Source: Allochromatium tepidum (GTDB lineage Bacteria; Pseudomonadota; Gammaproteobacteria; Chromatiales; Chromatiaceae). From it: DNA of 64,000 nucleotides. The DNA lies in NCBI RefSeq assembly GCF_018409545.1, contig NZ_AP024563.1, positions 1,814,755 to 1,878,754 on the forward strand, given 5' to 3'. Below the pieces are notes generated by a model, which saw nothing but the letters and a program-made list of their open reading frames with translations, was not told where the DNA came from and ran no database searches. The position numbers were made by a program, and so were the translations under genes. This document shows, one piece after another, positions 29,258-38,823 of the stretch (position 1 is its first letter; the number at the start of each line of letters is the position of its first letter).

Positions 29258-29261
29258 CTGA

Positions 29262-29490
29262 CACTCTCACACGCCTGAGCTTCACCGATGACGGCCTCGC
29301 GGCCATCCTTTCGTTCGATGTCCCGGAGCATGTCCCCGACTATCCGGCGGCCGCGCACGAGTGTCTGCGCTGTCTGAAACCCGGAGGCGTCTTCGTCTTC
29401 AGCGTGCCCTTCATCGTCGAGGCCCAAGAGACGCTCGTGCGCGCCCGGCTTGGATCGGACGGACGGATCGAACATCTCCATCCACCCGAA
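29262..29490 (+). pseudogene. Fragment of a class I methyltransferase
   Basis: The plus frame reads LTRLSFTDDGLAAILSFDVP, EHVPDYPAAAHECLRCLKPG, GVFVFSVPF and DGRIEHLHPPE. This is the motif II-III region of type-11 SAM methyltransferases (L.FDVLEHV.D...AL.E..RVLKPGG). The binding-loop motif upstream and the C-terminus are missing. The following ~150 bp up to the Uma2 gene show nothing recognisable. Confidence 0.6.
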
Positions 29491-29643
29491 CAGTCGCGCA
29501 GGCGTAGTCGGCATTGTCCGAGAAGTGTGTGGGAAAGCGGCCGGATCCCGGCACAGGTCGAACATGACCCAATCTGTCAGGCCGCCGACGGGACGTCTAT
29601 AATTCGGCCCAGCCACATCCGGTACAACGATCCACAGGAGGCC

Positions 29644-30228
29644 ATGATGTCAGCCGAACCTCAACCGCACCTCTCCTTCGACGACTGGCTCGCCATCGAG
29701 CGAACCTCCACCGATCGGCGCTGCGAATACGTGGCCGGTGAGGTCTTTACAATGGCCGGCGGCAGCGAGGAGCACAATCTCATCGTCGCCAATGTGGTCC
29801 GTGAGCTCGGAAACCAGCTCAAGGGCCGACCCTGCCGCGTGTACCCAAGCGACATGAAGGTCCATATCGCCACCGCCGATGTGGGGGCCTATCCCGATGT
29901 GATGGTGATCTGCGGCGAGCGCGAGTTCCACGACGGGCGGCGCGACGTCGTCACCAACCCGACGCTGATCGTCGAGGTACTCTCGGACTCCACCGAAGCC
30001 TATGATCGCGGCGACAAGTTCCGCTACTACCGCAGCCTTCCAAGCCTGCAAGCCTATCTGCTGCTGTCGCAGGACCGGATACAGGCCGAGCTGTTCCTCC
30101 GCCGGCCGGACGGAACCTGGAGCCTGAGCACCTATCAGGAGTCCTCGGAGTCCATCCCGCTATCTGTGATCGAGGCCGAGCTGTCGCTGGCCGAGGTCTA
30201 CGACAAGGTGGAAGGGATCGCCGGTTAG
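29644..30228 (+). CDS. Uma2-family (DUF820) endonuclease-like protein
   Basis: A 194-residue protein of the Uma2 family, which has a PD-(D/E)xK nuclease-like fold: RCEYVAGEVFTMAGGSEEHN, VYPSDMKVHI, YPDVMVICGE and the following NPTLIVEVLSDSTEAYDRGDK with the conserved Asp, Glu and Lys positions. The biological role of the family is unknown; members are abundant in cyanobacteria and other phototrophs. ATG 29644 has AGGAGG four bases upstream; the longer open frame runs through the methyltransferase remnant and is not part of this gene. Confidence 0.88.
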   Translation: MMSAEPQPHLSFDDWLAIERTSTDRRCEYVAGEVFTMAGGSEEHNLIVANVVRELGNQLKGRPCRVYPSDMKVHIATADVGAYPDVMVICGEREFHDGRRDVVTNPTLIVEVLSDSTEAYDRGDKFRYYRSLPSLQAYLLLSQDRIQAELFLRRPDGTWSLSTYQESSESIPLSVIEAELSLAEVYDKVEGIAG

Positions 30229-30243
30229 AGTTCGGGGCGGATC

Positions 30244-31230
30244 TCAGCCGCCGGTCATCGACATGAAGCGCACCACCTGTCCGGGGCGCTCGTTGAACGC
30301 ATGGCGCTCGGGTTTCAGGGCGATCGCCTGTTGCAGGTACGCCTGGAGTTCCACGGCACTGATCCCGGCGCGCAGCAGATCGCGCAGCGGATAGCTGTGA
30401 TCCTGACCCAGACACAGATACAGCGTCCCCTCGACGGTGAGGCGCACCCGGTTGCAGGTTGCGCAGAAGTGTTGCGACAGCGGCGTGATGAAGCCGAGCC
30501 GGGTCTCGGCGCCGGCGACCCGATAGTAACGGGCCGGACCGCCGCCGGGCAGAATGTCCGGGATCAGCTCGAACCGCTGCTCCAGACGCTGCTTGATCGG
30601 TTCCAGGTCGCCGAAGGCGCTCGTCGCGGCCTGTCCGGTCGCCCCCATCGGCATGGTCTCGATCAGACGCAGGGTGAAACCATGCGCGGCGCAGTAGTCG
30701 AGGATGTCCTCGATCTCGGCATCGTTGACGCCGCGCATCACCACCGTATTGACGCGGATCGGGTCCATGCCGGCCTCCCGCGCCGCCGCGATGCCGCGCA
30801 GCACCCGCGTCAGATCGCCGCCTGTGATCTGGTGGAAGACCTCGGGATCCAGGCTGTCGAGACTGACGTTGAGCCGCCGCACACCGGCACGCGCCAGCGG
30901 CCCGGCGAGCGACTCCAGTTGTGTCGCATTGCTCGACAGCGAGAAGTCGTCGAGACCGGGCAGGGCCGACAGACGTTCGGCCAGCTCGGTCAGACCACGA
31001 CGCATCAGCGGCTCGCCCCCGGTCAGACGCACCCGCCGCACCCCCAGCATCGTGAAAGCCGCGACTACGCGCTCGATCTCCTCGAAGCTCAACCAGTGCG
31101 CCGGCTCCTCGAACCCCCTGAAGCCCTTGGGCAGACAATAGCCGCAGCGCAGATCGCAGCGATCCGTGACCGAGAGCCGCAGATAATCGATGCTCCGACC
31201 AAAGGGATCGGTCAGTGAGGCATGGCTCAT
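30244..31230 (-). CDS. moaA: GTP 3',8-cyclase (molybdenum cofactor biosynthesis)
   Basis: A 328-residue radical-SAM protein with both iron-sulfur motifs: CDLRCGYCLP at the N-terminus, and FCATCNRVRLTVEGTLYLC at the C-terminus, plus the conserved terminal Gly-Gly (FMSMTGG). It converts GTP to 3',8-cyclo-dihydro-GTP, the first step of molybdopterin synthesis. ATG 31230 has GAGGA nine bases upstream and is preferred to an upstream start at 31314. No other moa genes are adjacent. Confidence 0.96.
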   Translation of the reverse strand: MSHASLTDPFGRSIDYLRLSVTDRCDLRCGYCLPKGFRGFEEPAHWLSFEEIERVVAAFTMLGVRRVRLTGGEPLMRRGLTELAERLSALPGLDDFSLSSNATQLESLAGPLARAGVRRLNVSLDSLDPEVFHQITGGDLTRVLRGIAAAREAGMDPIRVNTVVMRGVNDAEIEDILDYCAAHGFTLRLIETMPMGATGQAATSAFGDLEPIKQRLEQRFELIPDILPGGGPARYYRVAGAETRLGFITPLSQHFCATCNRVRLTVEGTLYLCLGQDHSYPLRDLLRAGISAVELQAYLQQAIALKPERHAFNERPGQVVRFMSMTGG

Positions 31231-31323
31231 GTTCGGTGTCCTCGTTGTGTTATTGAACCGCCATGGTGGTGTGCACCCAGTGCGTCCGCCGTGAAATTTG
31301 CCATCGAGCGCCATCGACTGGCA

Positions 31324-33051
31324 TCAGTCGGCCCGCGGCAGCTTGAGTCCGACCTGGATGACGCGGTCCGCGTCGACGGCGCGCACCACCAGTTCTACGG
31401 TGCCGAGCTGGAGTCGGTCGCCGACCACCGGATGCGCATTGAGTTCGCGCCGGATCAGTTCATCGAGCGTGCGCTGTCCATCCTCACTCGGAACCTTCAG
31501 ACCATAGAAGGCGCAGAGATCGGCCAGCCGGGCTGTACCGGCGAGCACGAATTCGCCGAAGAAGGCACGCTCCGACAGACGTTCGGTCTCGGGTGCGGCG
31601 ACGAAGAGCCGGTCCAGCTCGGCCAGATCGCCCGGATCGGCCAGCAGATAGACATGATCGCCCGCACGCACCGTCACCGGGCCACACTGATCGAGCAGCC
31701 GCCCATCACGCAGCACGGCGACCAGGCGCGAGCCGGACGGCAGGCGTGCCTGGGCCGCCGAGGCTTCGGCGACGATCGGGGCGTTCTCCGCCAGCCGGTA
31801 GCCGACGAACTCCAGTTCCTGTTGACCGGGGATGTCGAGCTCGACCCGCTGCACCCGATGGGTGCTCGGCGGAACCTCCAGACCCAGCCGGCGCGCCAGC
31901 CCGATGACCGTCCAGCCCTGGATCAGCAGCGAGACCAGGACCACGAAGAAGACGATGTTGAAGATCACCGGGGCCAGGGTCAGTCCGGCCAGCAGTGGGA
32001 ACAGCGCCAGGATGATGGGCACGGCCCCGCGTAGCCCGACCCAGCCGATGAAGACCTGTTCGCGCCAGGGAAAGCGAAAAGGCAGCAGACACAGCCAGAC
32101 GGCCAGCGGACGCGCGACCAGGATCAGCACCAGGGCGAACAGTAGCGCCTCGGGCGCGACCGACAGCAGGTCCGAGGGCGTGACCAGCAGCCCCAGCATC
32201 AGGAACATGCCGATCTGGGCCAGCCGCGCCAGACCGTCGTGGAAACGCTTGATCTCCAGACGCGCTTCGAGCGGGCGGTTGCCGATCACGATGCCGGCCA
32301 GATAGATGGCCAGAAAGCCACTGCCGTCCAGCGTGGCCGTGACGCCGAACAGACAGAGTCCGCCGGCCATGATCGCCAGTGGATAGAGTCCGGCCGACAT
32401 CTTCAGTCGATTGACGAGCCGGACCAGGACGAATCCGCCCGCCAGTCCGAACAGGGCGCCGAGTCCCATCTGACGCACGAACTCGGTCAGGAGCACCAGT
32501 CCGGGGTTGCCCTGATCGCTCAGCAACAACTCGATCAGGGCGATGGTCAGGAAGATCGCCATGGGGTCGTTGCTGCCCGACTCGATCTCCAGGGTCGCGC
32601 CGACGCGCTGTTTGAGTTCGATCCCGTTGGAGCGCAACAGCGAGAACACCGCCGCTGCGTCGGTGGAGCCGACGATGGCACCGAGCAACAACCCTTCCAG
32701 CCAGCCGAACTCCAGCCACCAGACCGCGAACAGTCCTGTGATCGCGGTGGTGATGAGCACGCCCAGGGTCGCCAGTCCGAGCGCCGGAAGCAGACCGACG
32801 CGAAAGTCCTTGTAGCAGGTGGCCAGACCGCCGTCGAACAGGATGACGGCCAGCGCCAGGTTGCCGAGCAGGTGTGCGAGCTGCACGTCATGGAAGGAGA
32901 TGCCGCCCGGACCGTCCTCGCCGAACAGCATCCCCATCACCAGGAACACCAGCAACAGCGGCGCACCGACGCGCGCCGTCACCACGCTCGCCAGCACGCT
33001 GACGAAGACGACGGCCGAGCCGAGCAGGATGATGTGGTTGGTCAGTTCCAT
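31324..33051 (-). CDS. Potassium/proton antiporter, NhaP2/CvrA type
   Basis: A 575-residue CPA1-family antiporter close in length to E. coli NhaP2 (CvrA). The N-terminal ~390 residues contain about a dozen membrane helices, with the conserved GAIVGSTDAAAVFSLL and ESGSNDPMAIFLT segments that carry ion-binding acidic residues. The cytosolic C-terminus has a TrkA-C-like domain and a CorC-like domain. It probably exchanges K+ for H+ to control cytoplasmic ion content. ATG 33051 matches the family N-terminus; the frame is open further upstream. Confidence 0.9.
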   Translation of the reverse strand: MELTNHIILLGSAVVFVSVLASVVTARVGAPLLLVFLVMGMLFGEDGPGGISFHDVQLAHLLGNLALAVILFDGGLATCYKDFRVGLLPALGLATLGVLITTAITGLFAVWWLEFGWLEGLLLGAIVGSTDAAAVFSLLRSNGIELKQRVGATLEIESGSNDPMAIFLTIALIELLLSDQGNPGLVLLTEFVRQMGLGALFGLAGGFVLVRLVNRLKMSAGLYPLAIMAGGLCLFGVTATLDGSGFLAIYLAGIVIGNRPLEARLEIKRFHDGLARLAQIGMFLMLGLLVTPSDLLSVAPEALLFALVLILVARPLAVWLCLLPFRFPWREQVFIGWVGLRGAVPIILALFPLLAGLTLAPVIFNIVFFVVLVSLLIQGWTVIGLARRLGLEVPPSTHRVQRVELDIPGQQELEFVGYRLAENAPIVAEASAAQARLPSGSRLVAVLRDGRLLDQCGPVTVRAGDHVYLLADPGDLAELDRLFVAAPETERLSERAFFGEFVLAGTARLADLCAFYGLKVPSEDGQRTLDELIRRELNAHPVVGDRLQLGTVELVVRAVDADRVIQVGLKLPRAD

Positions 33052-33187
33052 GGGGGCGATGTGTCGAGCGGTCTGTATCGGAGAAACCAGCGCCAAGGGG
33101 CGGCGGCGTCTCGGATGTCCTATCGGTCAAGGGCGTGCGCGGGCGGGCGACCGGCACGTTCGGGGTCGTTGGTGACGGTGAAAAACG

Positions 33188-33952
33188 TCAGCAGGCGCGG
33201 CCGTTCTCGACCCGCAGCGCGCGTCCGGTCAGCCCGCGTCCCTCGGGGCCGAGCAACTGCACATAGGCGCCGGCCACGGTCGCCGGGTCCGGATGGCCGT
33301 TGGGATCTTCGCCCGGATAGAGACTGGCGCGCATCGCCGTGCGCAGGATACCGGGATCGAGACTGTTGACGCGGATGTGGCCGGACTCGCGTGTCTCCTC
33401 GGCCAGCACCTGCATCAGACCCTCGATGCCGAACTTGGCGGCGGCATAGGCGCCCCAGTAGGCCAACCCCTGACGCCCAACGCGGTCGGCCGTGAAGACG
33501 ATCGCGGCGTCCTCGGCCAGACGCAGCAGCGGCAGACAGGCCTGGGTGAGCATGAAGGGCGCGTTGAGGTTGACCCGGATCACCCGCTCCCATTCGGAGG
33601 CGTCATAGTCGTCGATCCGGCTCAGGAAGGGCGCAGACGCCGCGCAATGGACCAGACCCTCGAGTCGCCCGAAGGTGTCGCCGATGACGTCGGCGGCGGC
33701 GATGAAGTCGCGCTCGGTCGCCGTCTCCAGGTTCAGCGGCAGGATGGCCGGCTCGGGATGCCCGGCGTCGAGGATCCGGTCGTAGACCGGCTCCAGATCG
33801 GCCTGATCGAAGGAGGACAGGATGACGGTCGCGCCCTCGGCGGCACAGGCCAGGGCCACGGCGCGGCCCAGTCCCTCCAGGGCGCCTGTGACGAGGATGA
33901 CGCGGTCCTGGAGTCGGCCGCCGTTGGAATTCGAGGATGGATCTGTGGACAT
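33188..33952 (-). CDS. Short-chain dehydrogenase/reductase, YciK-like
   Basis: A 254-residue SDR: cofactor loop VTGALEGLGRAVAL, the NAG-equivalent HCAASAPF, and the catalytic Tyr/Lys in WGAYAAAKFGIEGL with a Ser/Thr equivalent in VFTADRVG. The substrate is unknown. The gene order ubiG-gph-SDR is typical of gammaproteobacteria with YciK. ATG 33952 is chosen; a TTG at 33997, overlapping the gph stop, would add 15 residues. Confidence 0.88.
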   Translation of the reverse strand: MSTDPSSNSNGGRLQDRVILVTGALEGLGRAVALACAAEGATVILSSFDQADLEPVYDRILDAGHPEPAILPLNLETATERDFIAAADVIGDTFGRLEGLVHCAASAPFLSRIDDYDASEWERVIRVNLNAPFMLTQACLPLLRLAEDAAIVFTADRVGRQGLAYWGAYAAAKFGIEGLMQVLAEETRESGHIRVNSLDPGILRTAMRASLYPGEDPNGHPDPATVAGAYVQLLGPEGRGLTGRALRVENGRAC

Positions 33953-33993
33953 GCTTGATTTCAGTGTTCGGTCGTCGGTTGGGTGATCAGTGG

Positions 33994-34686
33994 TCAATCG
34001 TTGCGATCGGCTTCGTAGGCGAGCCAGTCGAGCAGTTGCAGCGGATGCTCGATCATCCCGTGCGCGCCCCAGGCGTGGGGATCGTCGTCCGGTCCCAGAT
34101 AGCCGAAGAGCGCGGCCAGTGTGCCCATGCCGGCGGCCAGTCCGGCCTGGATGTCGCGCTCGGCGTCGCCGACGTACCAGCCGCGTTCGGGCGCGACGCC
34201 CAGCAGATCGCAGGCATAGAGCAGCGGATCCGGATGCGGCTTGGGACGCGGCGTGGTGTCGCCGCAGACCAGACAGGCGACGCGCTCCAGAAAGCCGAGC
34301 CGCTCCAGCAGGGGTTCGGCGAGCGCCGTCGACTTGTTGGTGACGATCCCCCAGGGCAGACCGCGCGCCTCCAGCGCGTCGACCAGCTCGACCATGCCCG
34401 GAAAGGGCGCGGTCCGGTCGACCAGGGCGCTCTCGTAGATACGCAGATATTCGCGGCGCAACGGCTCGTAGTCCGGATCCTCGGGCGTGAGTCCGAAGCC
34501 GACCTTAAGAATTCCCGGTGCGCCGTGCGAGGCATAGGGCCGCACCCGCGCGAAGGGCAGGGGAGAGCGCCCGTGACGACGCATGAGCCTGTCGAGCGCG
34601 GCGGCCATGTCGGGCGCGGTATCGGCGAAGGTGCCGTCGAGATCGAAGAGCACGAGACCATCGCGCGGCGGACGCGGATCAGCCAT
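33994..34686 (-). CDS. gph: HAD-family phosphoglycolate phosphatase
   Basis: A 230-residue haloacid-dehalogenase-like phosphatase: nucleophile motif [15 protein letters not shown], motif II VTNKS, and motif [17 protein letters not shown]. It likely hydrolyses 2-phosphoglycolate, which arises from Rubisco oxygenation and DNA repair; the place directly after ubiG is typical of gph. Some relatives act as MupP (MurNAc-6-phosphate phosphatase), which often shares this same neighbourhood, so the substrate remains open. ATG 34686 overlaps the ubiG stop by eight bases. Confidence 0.87.
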   Translation of the reverse strand: MADPRPPRDGLVLFDLDGTFADTAPDMAAALDRLMRRHGRSPLPFARVRPYASHGAPGILKVGFGLTPEDPDYEPLRREYLRIYESALVDRTAPFPGMVELVDALEARGLPWGIVTNKSTALAEPLLERLGFLERVACLVCGDTTPRPKPHPDPLLYACDLLGVAPERGWYVGDAERDIQAGLAAGMGTLAALFGYLGPDDDPHAWGAHGMIEHPLQLLDWLAYEADRND

Positions 34687-35401
34687 GGGTGTCGCGCACA
34701 CAGGTCACGAGATAGTTCACGTCCAGATCGTGCGGATCGAGTCGGTAGACCCGGGTGAGCGGGTTGTAGACCATGCCCGTCATATCGGTGGTACGCAGCG
34801 CGGTCGGACGGATCCAGGCATCCAGCTCGGATGGGCGGATGAAGCGCGAGTAATCATGGGTGCCGCGCGGCAGCATGCGCATGATGTACTCGGCGCCGAC
34901 AACGGCGAGCAGATAGGCCTTGGGATTGCGGTTGAGCGTGGAGAAGAACACCCGGCCGCCCGGACGCACCAGCCGCGCGCAGGCATCGACCACAGAGGCC
35001 GGGTTGGGCACGTGTTCGAGCATCTCCATGCAGGTGACGACATCGAAGGCGCCCGGCTGCTCCAGGGCCAGGGTCTCGACCGGCACGCGCCTGTATTCGA
35101 CATCCACGCCGCTCTCGAGCGTATGGAGTTCGGCCACGCGCAGCGGCATGTCGCCCATGTCGATGCCCATGACCTGGGCGCCGCGCAGCGCCATGCCCTC
35201 GGAGAGGATACCGCCGCCGCAGCCGACGTCGAGCACGCGCTTGCCGGCCAGCCCGCCGGCGCCGCGCTCGACATAGTCCAGACGCAGGGGGTTGATGTCG
35301 TGGAGCGTCTTGAACTCGCTGTGCGGATCCCACCAGCGCGAGGCCAGGGCCTCGAACTTGCTGATCTCGGCGTGATCGACGTTGTGATGCTGTTCGGTCA
35401 T
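34679..35401 (-). CDS. ubiG: Ubiquinone biosynthesis O-methyltransferase
   Basis: A 240-residue SAM methyltransferase that carries out both O-methylations in ubiquinone synthesis. UbiG signatures: N-terminal [23 protein letters not shown] loop [13 protein letters not shown], membrane-binding region near [19 protein letters not shown], and C-terminal VNYLVTCVR. It leads a compact operon with gph and the SDR gene. Confidence 0.95.
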   Translation of the reverse strand: MTEQHHNVDHAEISKFEALASRWWDPHSEFKTLHDINPLRLDYVERGAGGLAGKRVLDVGCGGGILSEGMALRGAQVMGIDMGDMPLRVAELHTLESGVDVEYRRVPVETLALEQPGAFDVVTCMEMLEHVPNPASVVDACARLVRPGGRVFFSTLNRNPKAYLLAVVGAEYIMRMLPRGTHDYSRFIRPSELDAWIRPTALRTTDMTGMVYNPLTRVYRLDPHDLDVNYLVTCVRDTHG

Positions 35402-35556
35402 GGTGTCTCAGGGGTCCGGTACTGTCCAAAGATGGCGACATTCTAAACCGCTTGGCCGGTATTCTTGATGGCGATCCTGTTAGAATCCTCGCTTGCGCAG
35501 GTCTGGACCTGCGTCGACGAAGAACCCAAGCCGCTCACACTGGAGGATCGATACAG

Positions 35557-35976
35557 ATGTCCGCACTCTTTTCCGCCGACTGGATGAATCAGCTCAAGGA
35601 CGCCTGGAACAACGAGCCGGAGGTCCGCGACAAGCTCGCCGAGATCGACTTCAACTCGGTCATCACCTGCGGGTTCAAGGACGAGGAGAACCCGCGCGGT
35701 GTGTTCGTGGTCGAGAAGGGCGTCTGCGTGCGCGCAGGCGAATGGTCCGAGAACGATCCGGCCCCGAACTGGGACATGCGCGCCGACCTCAAGGACTGGC
35801 TCAAGTGGGTCGAGAACGGTATCGGCATGACAGGCATGGGCGCGGCCTTCATGACCGGCAAGCTGAAGTTCAAGGTGGGTGACTACAAGGCCATCATCAA
35901 GGATCCGCGTATGGCCGGCCCCTTCGTCAAGAGCTTCGGTCTGATGCAGCAGCTCGACACCGACGAGATCAAGTGA
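35557..35976 (+). CDS. SCP2 sterol-binding-domain-like protein
   Basis: A 139-residue acidic protein with an SCP2-like layout: an N-terminal amphipathic helix (WMNQLKDAWNNEPEVRDKLA), a beta strand region with FVVEKGVCVRAGEW, and the characteristic DLKDWLKWVENG...MTGKLKFKVGDYKAIIKDP, where the small-lipid-binding tunnel forms in this family. It may bind or present a hydrophobic ligand. ATG 35557 follows GGAGG at an 11-base distance. It is a single gene followed by a terminator. Confidence 0.78.
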   Translation: MSALFSADWMNQLKDAWNNEPEVRDKLAEIDFNSVITCGFKDEENPRGVFVVEKGVCVRAGEWSENDPAPNWDMRADLKDWLKWVENGIGMTGMGAAFMTGKLKFKVGDYKAIIKDPRMAGPFVKSFGLMQQLDTDEIK

Positions 35977-36005
35977 TCGAGCCGTTTCGCTCCGATCCGC
36001 TCTTG

Positions 36006-36027
36006 GAGCCCGCCGCCCGGCGGGCTC
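36006..36027. terminator. Bidirectional hairpin between convergent genes
   Basis: GAGCCCGCCG and CGGCGGGCTC form a perfect 10-bp stem with a two-base loop, lying between the stop of the SCP2-like gene and the stop of the FHA-EAL gene. It can serve both; on the plus strand TTGCGTT follows. Confidence 0.7.
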
Positions 36028-36033
36028 TTGCGT

Positions 36034-37131
36034 TCAGGTCTTGATCGCGAGCGTGTCGTTGGGCTTGCCGAACAGATAGCCCTGATAGAGATCGACCCCG
36101 ATCGCGCGCAAGACCTCGGCCTCGGCGGCGGTCTCGACCCCCTCGGCCAGCGAGGCGATGCCCATGTCGTGCAGTAGCCCCTGGAACAGCCCGAGCATGC
36201 GCCGCTTGGCCTCCGGGGCGGTGTCGATGTCGCGTACCAGTGCCATGTCGAACTTCACATAGTCGGGCGGCACCTCGATCAGCTCGATCAGGCGCGCCTG
36301 ACCGGCCCCGAAGTCGTCATAGGCCAGACCGATGTCCAGCGCCTTGAGGTGATCGCGGATGCGGCGGATCAGCGGGCCATCGGTGACGGCGCCTTCGTGA
36401 ATCTCCAGCACCAGCCGCACGTCCGGACAGTTCGTGCGCATCTCGGTCATGCGCGCGAGCAACTGATCGGGCTGTTCGGTCTCGCGCGGATGGATGTTGA
36501 AGAAATAGCACCCCTGCGGATCCAGACGCGTAGCGTGCTCCACGGCGCGTCGGCGCAGCAGATCGCTGAAGGGCACCTCCAGGTCCAGGCTCTCGGCGAT
36601 CTGGAACAGGGGGTAGGGCGCGACCGGCAGTCCGGGAAAGTCGCCGCGTCCGAGCAATTCATAGGCGAAGACCTGACCCTGGGCGTCGACGATCGGCTGA
36701 AAGGCCGTGCCGACCGTGCCCGTGAGCAGCATCTGCTGGAACTCGCGTGCCCCCTGGGGCAGTTTCTCGGGCAGGGTGCCGATGCCGACCTGGGTCTGAT
36801 CGAGGTTGGTCTCGGGCTGGAGGTCGAGCGCGATCAGACGAAACTCCTGATCGGCGAAGTGGATGATGTCGCCGTCACGCACCCGCCGCTCGCCCTCGAT
36901 CCGCCGGCGATTGACATAGGTGCCGTTGGTCGAAGCCAGATCGCGCAGGATCAGCCCCTCATCACCCCCTTCATCGAACTCGGCGTGATTGCGCGAGACG
37001 CCCGAGGTGTCCAGTCTGAGCGGCAGGCCCTCCTGACGGCCGGCCCTGAACGGGAATTCGCTCAGCCGGACACGGCGCATGTGTTTGGAGTCACCGAGAT
37101 AACCTTCGAGAAACCAGGCTTTGGCGGTCAC
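36034..37131 (-). CDS. FHA-EAL domain protein (c-di-GMP phosphodiesterase-like)
   Basis: A 365-residue cytoplasmic protein. Residues 1-105 form an FHA domain ([37 protein letters not shown]) that binds phosphothreonine peptides. Residues 125-365 form an EAL domain. The signature is YELLGRG instead of EAL, but the metal- and base-coordinating residues persist: Asn in FNIHP, Glu in LEIHEG, the Asp pair in YDDFGAGQA, Lys in VKFD, Glu in AEGVET and Gln in YQGYLFG. It may therefore hydrolyse c-di-GMP under control of a Ser/Thr kinase. GTG 37131 has GGAGG at five bases; GTG 37137 is an alternative. Confidence 0.88.
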   Translation of the reverse strand: MTAKAWFLEGYLGDSKHMRRVRLSEFPFRAGRQEGLPLRLDTSGVSRNHAEFDEGGDEGLILRDLASTNGTYVNRRRIEGERRVRDGDIIHFADQEFRLIALDLQPETNLDQTQVGIGTLPEKLPQGAREFQQMLLTGTVGTAFQPIVDAQGQVFAYELLGRGDFPGLPVAPYPLFQIAESLDLEVPFSDLLRRRAVEHATRLDPQGCYFFNIHPRETEQPDQLLARMTEMRTNCPDVRLVLEIHEGAVTDGPLIRRIRDHLKALDIGLAYDDFGAGQARLIELIEVPPDYVKFDMALVRDIDTAPEAKRRMLGLFQGLLHDMGIASLAEGVETAAEAEVLRAIGVDLYQGYLFGKPNDTLAIKT

Positions 37132-37390
37132 GTGCACCTCCAGTGCCGAACAGTGGTTGGTAGAAGTCGAATATGCACCGCGAGGGCGAAAAATCCAATG
37201 CGGCGCGGATGAACGGCATCCTGCTCCTGCCGCGCGATGGAACCATCATGGCGACCGGGCGGGGATCTCACATACAGGCATTGGGATTCTGCGCTCCGTG
37301 CTTCTGTGTCGCGTGCGCGCGAATCGTGGCATTATGCTCGCCGAATTCATCCCAGGGCATCAATGCGCAACCAAAGACGGGTTCAGATCC

Positions 37391-38665
37391 ATGACCGATC
37401 CGGAGATTCAGGACATCCAGACTTACATGACCGACCTCGGCGGGCGGGCGCGTGCGGCCTCGCGCCGGCTGGCACGCGCGAGTACGGCGGCCAAGAATGC
37501 CGCGCTACTGGCGATCGCCGAGCGGCTCGACGCCGAGCGTGCGGCCATCGCCGCGGCCAACCGGCACGATCTGGAGGCCGGTGCGGCCAAGGGGCTGGAC
37601 GCGGCCCTGCTCGACCGGTTGGAACTGACGCCAGGGCGCATCGACGCCATGATCGAGGGTGTGCGTCAGGTCGCGGCCCTGCCCGATCCGGTCGGAGCCA
37701 TCACGGATCTCGACTATCGTCCGAGCGGCATTCAGGTCGGGCGGATGCGTGTGCCGCTCGGCGTGGTCGGCATCATCTACGAATCGCGACCCAATGTCAC
37801 CGCCGACGCCGCCGCGCTCTGCCTCAAGTCGGGCAATGCCACGGTGCTGCGCGGCGGTTCGGAGGCCTTTGCGTCCAATCAAGCGATCGCGCGCTGCATC
37901 CAGGCGGGGCTGGCGAGCGCCGGGCTGCCCGAGGACGGCGTCCAGGTCGTGGCCACGACCGACCGTGCCGCCGTGGGCGCCATGATCACCATGCCCGAGT
38001 CGATCGATGTCATCATCCCGCGCGGCGGCAAGGGGCTGATCGAGCGCATCAGTCGCGAGGCGCGGGTGCCGGTCATCAAGCATCTCGACGGCATCTGTCA
38101 CGTCTACATCGACGAACACGCCGATCTCGACAAGGCGTTCGCCATCGCAATGAACGCCAAGACCCAGCGTTACGGCACCTGCAATACGATGGAGACGCTG
38201 CTGGTCGACGCGCCCGTGGCGGCGGCCATCCTGCCCCGGCTCGGCGCGGCCTATCGCGAGAAGGGCGTGGAGCTGCGCGGCTGTCCGCAGACCCGTGAAC
38301 TCATCGCCGACGCCATCCCGGCGACCGATGAAGATTGGGACACCGAGTATCTGGCGCCCATCCTGTCGATCCGCGTGGTCGAGGGGCTGGACGCGGCCAT
38401 GGACCACATCGCCCGTCACGGCTCGGCCCACACGGACGCCATCGTCACCGAGGACTATTCGCGCGCGCGCCGTTTTCTGCGCGAGGTCGATTCGAGTTCG
38501 GTCATGGTCAACGCCTCGACGCGCTTCGCCGACGGCTTCGAATATGGTCTGGGCGCCGAGATCGGCATCAGTACCGACAAGTTCCACGCCCGCGGCCCGG
38601 TCGGGTTGGAAGGACTGACCTCGGTGAAGTTCGTGGTGCTGGGTGACGGCGAGGTGCGCGGCTGA
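37391..38665 (+). CDS. proA: Glutamate-5-semialdehyde dehydrogenase (gamma-glutamyl phosphate reductase)
   Basis: A 424-residue aldehyde-dehydrogenase-fold enzyme for proline synthesis. Matches to ProA include [39 protein letters not shown], the catalytic cysteine in [14 protein letters not shown] and [20 protein letters not shown]. It reduces gamma-glutamyl phosphate with NADPH. ATG 37391 gives a normal length with a 12-residue tail before a second ATG. The 250 bp upstream (37138-37390) contain no recognisable gene. proB is not adjacent. Confidence 0.95.
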   Translation: MTDPEIQDIQTYMTDLGGRARAASRRLARASTAAKNAALLAIAERLDAERAAIAAANRHDLEAGAAKGLDAALLDRLELTPGRIDAMIEGVRQVAALPDPVGAITDLDYRPSGIQVGRMRVPLGVVGIIYESRPNVTADAAALCLKSGNATVLRGGSEAFASNQAIARCIQAGLASAGLPEDGVQVVATTDRAAVGAMITMPESIDVIIPRGGKGLIERISREARVPVIKHLDGICHVYIDEHADLDKAFAIAMNAKTQRYGTCNTMETLLVDAPVAAAILPRLGAAYREKGVELRGCPQTRELIADAIPATDEDWDTEYLAPILSIRVVEGLDAAMDHIARHGSAHTDAIVTEDYSRARRFLREVDSSSVMVNASTRFADGFEYGLGAEIGISTDKFHARGPVGLEGLTSVKFVVLGDGEVRG

Positions 38666-38823
38666 GCCGTTTCGAGGGGCTCGACAAGGCCCGATCGGGC
38701 GGTTAAGAATGCGACTTCAAGCGACGCTCGCGACCGCCGACCGGGAACTCGATCCGGTCGAGCACGCTCGAACGCCGGTCAGTGGCCCGAACCGACAATA
38801 ACAGCCTTAGGAGGAACCCTGTC

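Noticed and set aside
29191-29643. N-terminal extension of the Uma2-family reading frame
   Set aside because: It passes through the methyltransferase remnant by chance; the AGGAGG site and family start are at 29644.
33188-33997. TTG start at 33997 for the short-chain dehydrogenase
   Set aside because: The extra N-terminal residues are unlike the family and the ATG at 33952 gives a normal length.
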